64,000 bases of DNA from Symplocastrum torsivum CPER-KK1 (GTDB lineage Bacteria > Cyanobacteriota > Cyanobacteriia > Cyanobacteriales > Coleofasciculaceae), in NCBI GenBank assembly GCA_019358875.1, contig JAHHIF010000020.1:1-64000 (forward strand), in the 5' to 3' direction. The position numbers were made by a program, and so were the translations under genes. Below the pieces are notes generated by a model, which saw only the letters and a program-made list of their open reading frames with translations, made no database searches and was not told the DNA's origin. Of the stretch, positions 14,864-23,950 are shown in pieces. The first letter of the stretch is position 1, and each line of letters starts with the position of its first letter.

Positions 14864-17461
14864 TCATTCCGCAGAAGCAGGTGCCTCAGGCGCCGCCGGA
14901 GCTGGGGCAGAGGGCGCTTTTCTAGAAGCAGGAGGAGCGGGAGGGGCTGCAACAGGTGCGGGTTCAAACTTGGGAGCGGGAGGGGCTGCAGCGGGTCTTG
15001 GCGCTGGGGGAGCAGATTGAGCAGCTTGTCGTCGCACGCGAACTGACTCTCTAGGAGCTGATTGTCTAGGAGCTGAATTATTACTAGAATCGTAGCTTCT
15101 ACGAGACGACCTTCTGCTAACGGGTTGGCTCGGAGCGGGTTCGCTGGAAGCCTGATTGTCTGAGGTACGGCGACGACGAGAACGTCTGACGGGTTGTTCT
15201 TGCTGAGGCTGAGGTTGGCTAACTGTTTCACTGCGCCGACGCCGCCTGGAACGACGAGGTTCTACTGGTGTTTCCTCGGAACGTGTAGTGCGATCGCTTC
15301 TTCTACTTCTTCTAGATGTACCTTCAGAAGACCGTTCTGACCTGTCCGACCTCTCTGAGTCAGGAACTTTTTTGGTTATTGCTCGCTTAAATCGAATTCG
15401 CTTAGCTTCAATCGTTGGCTTACGACCTTCAATTTTGTCAGGTCGGTCGGGGAAGGCTTCAACTTCCATATCTTCTACGACCTCCTTCATAAACTGACGC
15501 CAAGTTGCAGCCGCTGTAGTACTCGCACCACCGGTCGGCTTGTTGTCGTCATTGCCAAGCCACACACCGCCTACCAGTTGAGGAATATAGCCAATAAACC
15601 AGAGATCGCGAGCATCATCAGTGGTGCCAGTTTTCCCCGCAACAGGTCGCCCTAGCTGAGCCGCACGACCGGTTCCGTTAGTTACAACACTTCGCAGCAT
15701 CCAGGTCATAATCGCAGCCGTTTCTTCGTCAATTGCTCGTTCACCCTTAAAGTTTTCTTCGTAAATCACCTTGCCGTGCTGGTCAAGAATCCGCCTAATG
15801 CCGTGGGGTTTAGTATGAACTCCTTTGGCGGCGAGGGTGCCGTAAGCACTCGTCATCTCTAGGAGATTCACCTCAGACGCTCCTAATGCCAGGGAGTAGG
15901 TCGAGTGAAGTTTCGATTCGATGCCCATTTTCTTTGCTACTTCGATGGTTGGCTCCCAACCGACATCAATTAACGTTTTGACGGCAACAACGTTGATTGA
16001 GGAGATGAGGGCGTCACGAATTGAAATCCAGCCTCGGAATTTTTCACTGTAGTTTTTCGGTTCGTAGCCATCGACAACGTAGGGAGCGTCTAAGTAGCCA
16101 CGATTTGGAGAGATGCCTGCGGCAACAGCAGTGGTGTAAAGAAATGTTTTAAAAGTAGAACCAGGCTGACGTTGAGCCTGAGTGACCCGGTTAAATTGTT
16201 GATCGTAAAAATCTTTTCCCCCAACCATGGCTTTGATCTGACCATTACGGGGGTCAATTGCGACTAAAGCAGCTTGCTTAAACCCTTGCCAGCGACCATT
16301 TTCTTCAATGGTGTCTTTAATTGCTTCTTCAGCAGCGGCTTGCCATTCCATATTTAGAGTGGTTTCAACGGTCAAGCCTTTAGATAGCACATCTTTAGGG
16401 ACGTACTTGGGTAGTTCTTGTTGAACGTATTCGGTAAAGTAGTAGGCTTTGCGGTCAAGCCGTTTGGGATTACTACGTTTTGTCGTTAGGGGGGTTGCGA
16501 TCGCCGCTTGAGCTTCAGCAGGTGTCAGATATCCAACGTCCTGCATCCGTTGCAGCACGATATCACGGCGCTGTTTCGCAAGTTTTTCGTTAATAAACGG
16601 GGAGAATTCACTAGGAGCAGGAGGTAATGCCGCCAGCATCGCTATTTCTGGCACAGTTAGTTGATTGACGGTTTTACTAAAATAAACCCAAGCTGCATCC
16701 GTCACTCCATAGGCTCCTGAACCCAGATAGACCAGGTTCAAGTAACGCTCAAGAATTTGATCTTTGCTCAAATTCTCCTCAATTTTTTGCGCCATCCGCA
16801 TTTCTTTGAGCTTACGCATGATGCTCTGCTCTTGGTCAAAGTAGACAATCCGCGCTAACTGCTGGGTGATTGTGCTACCGCCTTCAACAACATTCCCTGC
16901 CTGGAGGTTAGACAGCGCCGCACGGAGAACACCTTGGAAATCGACCCCATGATGGTTTTCAAAGCGTCGATCTTCAATCGCGATGAAGGCTTGAATTAAA
17001 CGTTCAGGTATTTCCTGAACCTTCAGCGTCTCACGGGTGGCTGGGCCAATTTGCTGAATGATTGCGCCATCTGCGGCTTTAATCGTTACGGTGTCCTCTC
17101 GGACATACGTTAAGACATTATCTGTTGAATCAGGAACACTAGCCTCCAGCGCTTGCCAGCCTACACCTAACGCGATCGCACTACCCCCAACCCCCAACCC
17201 CAACCAAAACCAGGAGCGACGATGTAGCTGTCTTGGTCCTGTGAACTGCTCGATTACAGTGCCCGAAAGACGCTTCATCCCGTTCAGTGGGACTGCGGCT
17301 CCTTGTAGGAAGCGTGTCAAGGGCAAACGCTTTGATTTAGATAGCTTTTTCTCATCTTGTTGAACATCACTATGAGACGTCCCTTCCGGTTTCGGTACCA
17401 TCGAAGCTCCCGAATTCAACTGGCTCGATAGATCTTTATTCTTTGGGATGAATTTTGACAC
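14864..17461 (-). CDS. Class A penicillin-binding protein (PBP1A type)
   Basis: An 865-residue bifunctional peptidoglycan synthase. A cytoplasmic head is followed by a membrane helix at about 84-104. The GT51 glycosyltransferase has Glu163 in E-D-R-R-F-x-N-H-H-G and the G-G-S-T-I-T-Q-Q motif at 194-201. The transpeptidase has S-T-F-K near residue 433, S-S-I-N downstream and K-T-G-T-T near 606. The tail after about residue 680 is unusual: 180 residues of arginine/serine-rich and then proline/alanine-rich low complexity. The start is GTG at 17461, supported by a strong GAGGAG six bases upstream. It acts at the inner membrane in cell-wall growth. Standing alone, it has no partner genes in its neighbourhood. 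Confidence 0.95.
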   Translation of the reverse strand: MSKFIPKNKDLSSQLNSGASMVPKPEGTSHSDVQQDEKKLSKSKRLPLTRFLQGAAVPLNGMKRLSGTVIEQFTGPRQLHRRSWFWLGLGVGGSAIALGVGWQALEASVPDSTDNVLTYVREDTVTIKAADGAIIQQIGPATRETLKVQEIPERLIQAFIAIEDRRFENHHGVDFQGVLRAALSNLQAGNVVEGGSTITQQLARIVYFDQEQSIMRKLKEMRMAQKIEENLSKDQILERYLNLVYLGSGAYGVTDAAWVYFSKTVNQLTVPEIAMLAALPPAPSEFSPFINEKLAKQRRDIVLQRMQDVGYLTPAEAQAAIATPLTTKRSNPKRLDRKAYYFTEYVQQELPKYVPKDVLSKGLTVETTLNMEWQAAAEEAIKDTIEENGRWQGFKQAALVAIDPRNGQIKAMVGGKDFYDQQFNRVTQAQRQPGSTFKTFLYTTAVAAGISPNRGYLDAPYVVDGYEPKNYSEKFRGWISIRDALISSINVVAVKTLIDVGWEPTIEVAKKMGIESKLHSTYSLALGASEVNLLEMTSAYGTLAAKGVHTKPHGIRRILDQHGKVIYEENFKGERAIDEETAAIMTWMLRSVVTNGTGRAAQLGRPVAGKTGTTDDARDLWFIGYIPQLVGGVWLGNDDNKPTGGASTTAAATWRQFMKEVVEDMEVEAFPDRPDKIEGRKPTIEAKRIRFKRAITKKVPDSERSDRSERSSEGTSRRSRRSDRTTRSEETPVEPRRSRRRRRSETVSQPQPQQEQPVRRSRRRRTSDNQASSEPAPSQPVSRRSSRRSYDSSNNSAPRQSAPRESVRVRRQAAQSAPPAPRPAAAPPAPKFEPAPVAAPPAPPASRKAPSAPAPAAPEAPASAE

Positions 17462-17734
17462 TTCAACTCCTCAATTACACCACAAGCCACCACAACTTCT
17501 TGCTTATTTTAGGGCTTGGGATCAAAATCTGGGCTAAGTAGTAATTTTCTTTTTGCTATAAATTAAGACTCAATACCTTGAAACCCTTAGCCAGACTATG
17601 GCTCAAAGTTCTCCAAAGAATTGCATCAGTTTATGTAAGTCCTCAAGGAACGGTCTAAACAAGCCTCCTCGCTTTACAATCCTCCGGTAAAGCCGCCATT
17701 AGTCGTTAACAGTAGTTGCTGAAAATTTATAACA

Positions 17735-17995
17735 ATGGACACAGAATCAATTGATATTTTAGGCTACATCGCGGCAACACTAACCACGATCGCTTTTTTA
17801 CCCCAAGTGCTTAAAACATGGCGTTCTCGGTCAGCTAAAGATGTTTCTTTAGTAATGATGATTACCTTCAGCATCGGTGTTTTCCTCTGGCTTCTGTATG
17901 GGCTAGCAATTCAGGCAATGCCAGTTATTCTGGCAAACACCACAACCCTGATTTTGGCGTTGTTGATTGTAATTCTTAAAATTAGATATAGGTGA
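17735..17995 (+). CDS. SemiSWEET sugar transporter
   Basis: An 86-residue, three-helix membrane protein. The signature A-T-L-T-T-I-A-F-L-P-Q-V-L-K-T-W-R-S-R-S-A-K-D-V-S in helix 1 and its loop carries the Pro-Gln (PQ-loop) motif of SemiSWEETs. These dimerise to carry small sugars down a gradient. Helices span about 8-28, 40-60 and 62-82, and the length is exactly that of the family. It sits 30 bases before the radical SAM gene in the same direction, although a functional link is not evident. Confidence 0.88.
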   Translation: MDTESIDILGYIAATLTTIAFLPQVLKTWRSRSAKDVSLVMMITFSIGVFLWLLYGLAIQAMPVILANTTTLILALLIVILKIRYR

Positions 17996-18025
17996 GACAC
18001 TTTCGCTTACACTCACGCACTGCCT

Positions 18026-19663
18026 GTGACCCCTGTTGTATTTGCATCTGAACGCCTTCTTTTTACACCAGCCACTCCTGATGCTGGTGCGATTCCAACC
18101 ATCTTTGCCTTTCCCAATGAATACAGCGTCGGGATTACTAGCCTAGGCTATCAGGTCGTGTGGGCAACACTCGCCATGCGCTCTGACATCCAGGTGAGTC
18201 GCTTGTTTACCGATTGCCATGAGCCATTACCGGGACGACCGGAATTGTTAGGCTACTCTTTATCATGGGAATTAGATTATGTCAATATATTGAATTTGCT
18301 GGAATTTCTGGAGATTCCAGTAAAGTCGGCAGAGCGTTCCTCTGACCACCCTCTCGTTTTTGGTGGTGGACCAGTGCTGACGGCAAACCCAGAACCCTTT
18401 GCGGACTTCTTTGATGTGATATTGCTAGGAGATGGGGAAAACCTCCTAGGTGATTTCATTGACGCTTACAAAGAAGTCCGCACGGCTGACCGAAAGACTC
18501 AACTGCGTCGTTTAGCGCAGGTGCCAGGGGTATATGTTCCCAGCCTATATGAGGTCATTTACCAGGAATCAACAGGTGCGATCGCATCAATTCACCCAAT
18601 AGATACCGAAATTCCCGCCAAGGTAGAAAAGCAAACCTATCGGGGTAATACCTTATCCGCTTCAACAGTCGTAACTGAGAAAGCCGCTTGGGAAAACATC
18701 TACATGGTGGAAGTGGTACGTAGTTGCCCAGAGATGTGCCGCTTTTGTCTGGCGAGTTATCTAACATTACCGTTTCGGACAGCAAGTTTGGAAGATTCCT
18801 TAATTCCTGCGATTAAGCGGGGGTTAGAGGTAACTGACCGCATCGGCTTATTGGGCGCATCAGTTACCCAACATCCAGAGTTTGAACAGTTGCTAGATTT
18901 CTTGAATCAGCCTCAGTATGAAAACGTGCGGCTGAGTATTGCTTCAGTACGGACGAACACAGTAACGCAGAAGCTAGCAGAAACCCTCGCCAAACGAGAC
19001 ACCCGCTCAATCACGATCGCGGTTGAAAGTGGTTCAGAACGGTTGCGGCAGATTATCAACAAGAAGCTGACGAATCAAGAAATTATCCAAGCGGCAATCA
19101 ATGCAAAAGCTGGTGGATTAAAAAGTCTCAAACTCTACGGCATGGTGGGTGTTCCCGGTGAAGAGATGTCAGACGTGGAGCAGACAGTGGCGATGATGAA
19201 AGACATCAAAAAAGCGGTTCCTGGTTTACGATTAACGCTGGGTTGCAGTACGTTTGTCCCAAAAGCCCATACTCCGTTTCAGTGGTTTGGTGTAAAGCCT
19301 GATGCAGAGAAGCGACTGAAGTTTTTGCAGAAAAATTTGCGATCGCAAGGCATGGAGTTTCGCCCGGAAAGCTATAACTGGTCAGTGATTCAGGCATTGA
19401 TATCAAGAGGCGATCGCCGTCTCTCCCCTCTTTTGGAACTAACACGACATTACGGTGACTCTGTCGGTAGTTTCCGCCGTGCCTTCAAGGAGTTACGAGG
19501 ACAACTACCGGAACTTGACTTCTACGTCCATGCTGACTGGTCAACTGATCAAATATTGCCTTGGAGTCACTTACAAGGACCACTTCCTCAAGCCACGTTA
19601 CTCAAGCACTTGGATACCGCTAAATCTCACTTCGAGCCACCTCTAGCTGTTAGCATTCGATGA
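18026..19663 (+). CDS. Radical SAM protein with N-terminal B12-binding-like domain
   Basis: A 545-residue protein starting at GTG 18026. Residues 1-180 form a cobalamin-binding-like region (F-A-F-P-N-E-Y-S-V-G-I-T-S-L-G-Y-Q, and F-G-G-G-P-V-L-T-A-N-P-E-P-F near 111-124). The iron-sulfur cluster motif C-P-E-M-C-R-F-C follows at Cys234, Cys238 and Cys241. Then come the barrel elements I-A-V-E-S-G-S-E-R-L-R and L-K-L-Y-G-M-V-G-V-P-G-E-E that bind S-adenosylmethionine. The family is conserved in cyanobacteria and is related to uncharacterised MiaB-like or TIGR03960-like enzymes. The substrate is unknown. It is 22 bases upstream of the Uma2 gene. Confidence 0.85.
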   Translation: MTPVVFASERLLFTPATPDAGAIPTIFAFPNEYSVGITSLGYQVVWATLAMRSDIQVSRLFTDCHEPLPGRPELLGYSLSWELDYVNILNLLEFLEIPVKSAERSSDHPLVFGGGPVLTANPEPFADFFDVILLGDGENLLGDFIDAYKEVRTADRKTQLRRLAQVPGVYVPSLYEVIYQESTGAIASIHPIDTEIPAKVEKQTYRGNTLSASTVVTEKAAWENIYMVEVVRSCPEMCRFCLASYLTLPFRTASLEDSLIPAIKRGLEVTDRIGLLGASVTQHPEFEQLLDFLNQPQYENVRLSIASVRTNTVTQKLAETLAKRDTRSITIAVESGSERLRQIINKKLTNQEIIQAAINAKAGGLKSLKLYGMVGVPGEEMSDVEQTVAMMKDIKKAVPGLRLTLGCSTFVPKAHTPFQWFGVKPDAEKRLKFLQKNLRSQGMEFRPESYNWSVIQALISRGDRRLSPLLELTRHYGDSVGSFRRAFKELRGQLPELDFYVHADWSTDQILPWSHLQGPLPQATLLKHLDTAKSHFEPPLAVSIR

Positions 19664-19684
19664 TAAAATTTCAACCTTAGAGTC

Positions 19685-20560
19685 ATGACCCAGAGCGTAA
19701 ACCCTAGTGTTAAACTTCCTCCTCCGTTTCCCGACCACACCCAATTGCCAGAGTCGGATGGAACGTTTGTGAAGAACTTCCAGGAGCATCCGCAAAGCTT
19801 AATTCTCACCGACTCGATTGGACTCGTTTTGCAGCAGCTACATCCTGATGGACAATATGCGATCGGGCAAGACTGCGGCATCTACTGGCGAGAGACTGAA
19901 CCTCCTGAAAAAGGGGCAGAGGCACCTGATTGGTTTTATGTTCCGAATGTGCCACCCAATCTTGATGGTCAGATTCGGCGATCTTATGTGCTTTGGCGGG
20001 AACATATAAAGCCGTTGATTGCTTTAGAGTTTGCGAGTGGTAATGGTGAAGAAGAACGCGATCGCACTCCTTTATCTCGCTCTATTGAAGGAGAGGCAAG
20101 GAAACCAGGGAAGTTTTGGGTGTATGAGCGTATTATCGGGATTCCCTACTACGGCATCTACGAAATCAACAATGGCAAACTAGAAGTCTATATTTTGGTG
20201 GGTGGACAGTATCAGAAGTTAACGCCAAATGACCGAGGGCATTATCCAATTGAACCCCTAGCTGTGGAATTGGGGTTATGGCAAGGAAGCTATCAAAATC
20301 AAACCCAACTCTGGCTACGGTGGTGGGATGAGCAAGGGAATCTATTATTGATTGGCGATGAACGAGCCGAACTGGAGCGATCGCGAACTGAACAAGAACG
20401 GCAACGCGCCGAACAAGAGCGACAACGCGCTGAGAGTGTAGAGCAGACGCGAATGGATGCAATACCTCGGTTATTATCAATGGGTTTGACTGTGGAACAG
20501 GTGGCAGAGGCGTTGAGTTTGTCTGTTGAGGAAGTTAGGCAAACGAGTACAGGATTTTGA
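19685..20560 (+). CDS. Uma2-family (DUF820) putative endonuclease
   Basis: A 291-residue protein of the very large cyanobacterial Uma2 family, which has a restriction-endonuclease-like fold and no settled function. Core features are G-Q-Y-A-I-G-Q-D-C-G-I-Y-W near residues 56-68, the acidic A-P-D-W-F-Y-V-P-N-V-P-P (78-89), and K-P-L-I-A-L-E-F-A-S-G near 108-118, giving the D...E-x-x active-site pattern. The C-terminal 60 residues are a charged coiled coil with repeats of E-Q-E-R-Q-R-A. The end, L-T-V-E-Q-V-A-E-A-L-S-L-S-V-E-E-V, is a typical helix-turn tail. Confidence 0.88.
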   Translation: MTQSVNPSVKLPPPFPDHTQLPESDGTFVKNFQEHPQSLILTDSIGLVLQQLHPDGQYAIGQDCGIYWRETEPPEKGAEAPDWFYVPNVPPNLDGQIRRSYVLWREHIKPLIALEFASGNGEEERDRTPLSRSIEGEARKPGKFWVYERIIGIPYYGIYEINNGKLEVYILVGGQYQKLTPNDRGHYPIEPLAVELGLWQGSYQNQTQLWLRWWDEQGNLLLIGDERAELERSRTEQERQRAEQERQRAESVEQTRMDAIPRLLSMGLTVEQVAEALSLSVEEVRQTSTGF

Positions 20561-20574
20561 ATTGCTTCATCCCA

Positions 20575-21258
20575 TCAATCTATAAAGACTGCTCCTCGCT
20601 GCATCAACTCAAGCTTCATCGTGTTAGACAGTCCTAAATTGTTGCCAAAGTAAGCCTTTTCCACATTGGCACTTCCCAGTTCAACTTGCTTGAGGTCAGC
20701 ACCTTGCAGATTCGCCTCACTAAGATTCACCTCACTGAGTTCTGCCTGTTGAAGCAAAGCCCCGCTCAAATTCGCACCGCTTAGGTTAGCCTTTGGTAAA
20801 TACGCACTGCACAAATTCGCACCGCTCAAGTTGGCACCACTTAAGTTCGCACGGGGTAGCATCGTCCGCAAATCTGCTCCCTGAAGATTAGCACCCCGCA
20901 AGTCAGCATCCCGGAGATTAGCATTAATCAGACTGACCTCGCTGAGGTCAGCGCCACTCAAGTTGGCACGACTCAAGTCAGCATACACAAAGTTAGCACC
21001 ACAAAGGATTGCCTTACTTAAGTCAGCCTGTTTCAAGTTAGCGAGACTGAGATTCACGCCAGTGAGATTGGCGTGGCGAAAATCTACACCAGTGAGTTCT
21101 GCACGCTTGAAATTGACGCGCCTCAGGTCAGTACCAGCAAAATCCTCAAGAGGGTTTCGACCAAGAATTTTCGCTAACTCAAAAAAGTCGTCTATACCTG
21201 AAGCAATAACGCGCTGGATGTCAGCTTGCAGTGTGTTGCTGAATTTTCCATCAGTCAT
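20575..21258 (-). CDS. Pentapeptide repeat protein
   Basis: A 227-residue protein. From about residue 45 to 200 it is built of some 30 tandem A-(D/N)-L-x-x pentapeptides, as in A-D-L-S-K, A-N-L-S-G and A-D-L-R-G. These fold as a right-handed quadrilateral beta helix. The N-terminal 40 residues (Q-A-D-I-Q-R-V-I-A-S-G-I-D-D-F-F-E-L-A-K-I-L) are a helical cap. There is no signal peptide or membrane segment, so it is cytoplasmic. Such proteins are numerous in cyanobacteria and mostly of unknown role. The DNA repeats reflect this coding periodicity and are not a CRISPR array. Confidence 0.92.
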   Translation of the reverse strand: MTDGKFSNTLQADIQRVIASGIDDFFELAKILGRNPLEDFAGTDLRRVNFKRAELTGVDFRHANLTGVNLSLANLKQADLSKAILCGANFVYADLSRANLSGADLSEVSLINANLRDADLRGANLQGADLRTMLPRANLSGANLSGANLCSAYLPKANLSGANLSGALLQQAELSEVNLSEANLQGADLKQVELGSANVEKAYFGNNLGLSNTMKLELMQRGAVFID

Positions 21259-21346
21259 ACATTAAACGATTAGATCAGTAAGGTTTAACGTAGGCAAGCA
21301 AAGCTATTAAAAATCCTTATCGCAAAACCAATCAGATGCGATCGCT

Positions 21347-22234
21347 CTAAACAAATTCTCCTTTTGCAACCATCATCACCTTACCACCGACCAACACTTC
21401 TATCGTGTTTTCCTTCTTCTGCGCCTTGAGTAATAACAGAGAGGGTCTACCCATTTCATAACCCTGCTCAACACGCACATCCACAGCCTTTTCTCCAAAG
21501 TAGGAATACTCAAGCAAATACCCCGCCAAACAACCATTTGCACTCCCCGTTGCTGGGTCTTCTGGAATCCCTAAATATTCAGCAAATACCCGAACGCTCA
21601 GATTATTCTCCGGTGAGTAGGTTTCTGGACAAAACACGAGGATTTCTTTTGCTTCAGTTTTCTCTACGAACTCAAAGTATTTATCCCTATTGACACGAAT
21701 TCGTTTAAGAGATTCATGGGTTTTCAAAGGGACAATAATAAACGGAACTCCTGTAGACACTTCTTGAATAGGAAAACGAGAATCAATCTCATCTTGCTCT
21801 AAACCCAAAACTACAGCTAGGGCAGAAGCATCAAGTTTTTGATGAAAGGTAGGTGGATTTTGACGCATCCATAGGACTTCACCAGCCTCTTCCGAATTGT
21901 GCCAAGTTACAGGAATTTGCCCGACCTTTAAGTTTAAACTAACGGTTTCAACAGATTGTTTGATAACTTCTTGTTGAATAATATAGGCAGTACCTAAAGT
22001 CGGATGACCCGCAAAAGGCAGTTCTTTCGCAGGTGTAAAAATCCGTACATTATACCCTCCCTCTTGCACCTCTGTAGATGTAATAAAAGTCGTTTCTGAA
22101 TAATTCATCTCTTTAGCAAACGTTTGCATTTGAGCTTCAGAAAGATGAGCAGCATCCGTGAAAACGGCTAGTTGATTACCTGAATATTTTTCGACGGCAA
22201 AGACATCAACAATATAAAAAGTTAGTCTCTTCAT
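21347..22234 (-). CDS. PhzF-family isomerase/epimerase-like protein
   Basis: A 295-residue protein of the PhzF family, which has a diaminopimelate-epimerase-like fold. The N-terminus V-D-V-F-A-V-E-K-Y-S-G-N-Q-L-A-V-F, the catalytic glutamate in M-N-Y-S-E-T-T-F, and E-L-P-F-A-G-H-P-T-L-G-T-A are all visible. In the second half D-P-A-T-G-S-A-N-G is the mirrored active-site loop. Length is normal. Outside phenazine producers the substrate is unknown, and no phenazine genes are near. It stands alone on the minus strand. Confidence 0.9.
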   Translation of the reverse strand: MKRLTFYIVDVFAVEKYSGNQLAVFTDAAHLSEAQMQTFAKEMNYSETTFITSTEVQEGGYNVRIFTPAKELPFAGHPTLGTAYIIQQEVIKQSVETVSLNLKVGQIPVTWHNSEEAGEVLWMRQNPPTFHQKLDASALAVVLGLEQDEIDSRFPIQEVSTGVPFIIVPLKTHESLKRIRVNRDKYFEFVEKTEAKEILVFCPETYSPENNLSVRVFAEYLGIPEDPATGSANGCLAGYLLEYSYFGEKAVDVRVEQGYEMGRPSLLLLKAQKKENTIEVLVGGKVMMVAKGEFV

Positions 22235-22443
22235 TTTCGTGATTTTATAGATTCACTATGACGAAATGAACAACTGGAGTCTGTTGGGTGCAAATTGGGG
22301 ATCACTCTAAAAAAAACGCTAAAGTGCCGCATTAGGTTACTTATTGGGATCATCCTCAAGATTGATCTATTGATCCCCGATGTCTATATAATGTAGTACT
22401 GTTCATCAGTCAGTGTGCATTTTACATTAAGATTTCACTGCTC

Positions 22444-23784
22444 ATGTCATTTTTCGGACTTGTTCGAGTAACTTCCTGGGTTAGCTGTTTTCTGGCATCT
22501 AGCCAAGGGTTATTTAGGGTACCTGATTACCTCAATAATGCTAGCCCTACCGGAGTTTTATCGGTTGTTAGTAGCCCAATTGAATTACCAAATCCTCGAC
22601 TTTTTCCATCACCGCTCTACCCAGAAATTTGGTCTTCTAAATTAGCTGTTGCAGCGGTTCCTAACATTGGATTTCAGTTCGGGTTAGGTACTTCTGAGTA
22701 TCAGCCCCAGCCAAAAGAAGTCGCTGTTCGCCCTCCCTCTCGTGTTCATGGAACGGACAATAGATTGTGTTCCCCTCACTCAAATTCAGCAGAAAATTTC
22801 CAACCCATTGCAACCCATCAATTATCTTCATCGGCTTCGTGGAGTGAAGTGTCGTACCGAGAGCAATCTAAAGCAACACTTCCTCAGCAGATTTTGCAGG
22901 TGATGCAGAATCTATTACCTTGGCGCCAGCGTGCTGAATCAGCGGAAAAAGCCCTAATATCTTCGATTGTTGTTGTCACTACTCAGGCTTCAGAACGAGT
23001 TGGGAATCAAGAAAATAGAGTAGGACGAAGTATACGGCGAGGCTTTTGGCATTCCTCGCAACGGCAAAAGAATCAAGCTGTTGCGGCTGTTTCCCAAAAT
23101 GAGGCGAAGCAGTTTCAAGTCTGGGTGAAGGGACAGTTAATTGCCCAACTTCCTAAGCAGCAGCAAGCTAATTTAATCGCTCAACGTCTGAAGCGGCTCT
23201 TGTCTGACCCATCGTTGGATACCTCTTTAATTGAGCCGACACGCTTTGATGGTTCACCTGCGATAAAAATTGGCGATCGCATTTTATTTAAAGTTAGCCA
23301 ACACCTAGCGACAGACTTAAACCGCAATGGCGAACTACTTGCAATTGAATGGGCAAACAATCTCCGTCTTGTATTGGGAAAAGCTCCTTTGAAGCTAGCA
23401 GCAGCACAGAGGCAACTGCATAACTTAGTCGAAACATCAAAAACATTTGAAGGACAGGCTTCCTGGTACGGCAGCTATTTTCATGGTCGTCTCACTGCAA
23501 CAGGAGAAACCTACAATCAGCACGAACTCACAGCCGCTCATCCCTCCTTACCATTTAATACTTATCTCAAAGTAAGAAACCTAGAAAACGATGAGTCTGT
23601 AATTGTCCGCATTAATGATCGAGGTCCCTATGTCCCTGATCGGACTTTAGATTTATCACGGGAAGCTGCTCGTTGCATTAATGGAGAAAAAGCAGGCATT
23701 ATGCCCATTGAAGCCGTCATTATGGAACAACCCTCAACCCCATCCGAGCAATTCCTGGTTAACAATTTCTTATTTACGAAGTAG
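22444..23784 (+). CDS. RlpA-like protein with double-psi beta-barrel domain
   Basis: A 446-residue protein whose last 110 residues are a double-psi beta-barrel as in RlpA. It reads G-Q-A-S-W-Y-G-S-Y-F-H-G-R-L-T-A-T-G-E, then A-A-H-P-S-L-P-F-N-T-Y-L-K-V, then V-R-I-N-D-R-G-P-Y-V-P-D-R-T-L-D-L-S. RlpA proteins are septal lytic transglycosylases cutting denuded glycan strands. The catalytic Asp and His equivalents (D of N-D-R-G-P, H of A-H-P) are present. The long N-terminal region, variable and rich in Ser/Gln, is typical of cyanobacterial forms. No SPOR domain is seen. The first 15 residues are weakly hydrophobic, so export is likely but not certain. Confidence 0.85.
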   Translation: MSFFGLVRVTSWVSCFLASSQGLFRVPDYLNNASPTGVLSVVSSPIELPNPRLFPSPLYPEIWSSKLAVAAVPNIGFQFGLGTSEYQPQPKEVAVRPPSRVHGTDNRLCSPHSNSAENFQPIATHQLSSSASWSEVSYREQSKATLPQQILQVMQNLLPWRQRAESAEKALISSIVVVTTQASERVGNQENRVGRSIRRGFWHSSQRQKNQAVAAVSQNEAKQFQVWVKGQLIAQLPKQQQANLIAQRLKRLLSDPSLDTSLIEPTRFDGSPAIKIGDRILFKVSQHLATDLNRNGELLAIEWANNLRLVLGKAPLKLAAAQRQLHNLVETSKTFEGQASWYGSYFHGRLTATGETYNQHELTAAHPSLPFNTYLKVRNLENDESVIVRINDRGPYVPDRTLDLSREAARCINGEKAGIMPIEAVIMEQPSTPSEQFLVNNFLFTK

Positions 23785-23942
23785 GCACCATGAGATAAAA
23801 GCTTACGAACGTTGAGAGGAAAATTTTCCTCCCCTGCTCCCGCTGCTATTTTCAGATTAGGCACATGAGACGAAAGCTCACAACAAATGGATGAAAATCC
23901 CTACAACCTACAACCTAACCCCCAACACCTATTTTCAGATTA
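23785..23942. repeat. Dispersed short repeat, copies B and C in tandem
   Basis: Two successive units, each with GAGAxxAAAGCTxAC, a GAAAAT(T/C) tract, C-rich pyrimidines and CTATTTTCAGATTAG, end at about 23862 and 23942. They resemble copy A at 1441-1496. They lie between the converging rlpA-like and trpE genes. The function is unknown. No stable hairpin was seen within them. Confidence 0.55.
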
Positions 23943-23950
23943 GTTTGTTC

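Noticed and set aside
20575..21258. Regular 15-base periodicity
   Set aside because: Explained by pentapeptide repeats in an intact gene.
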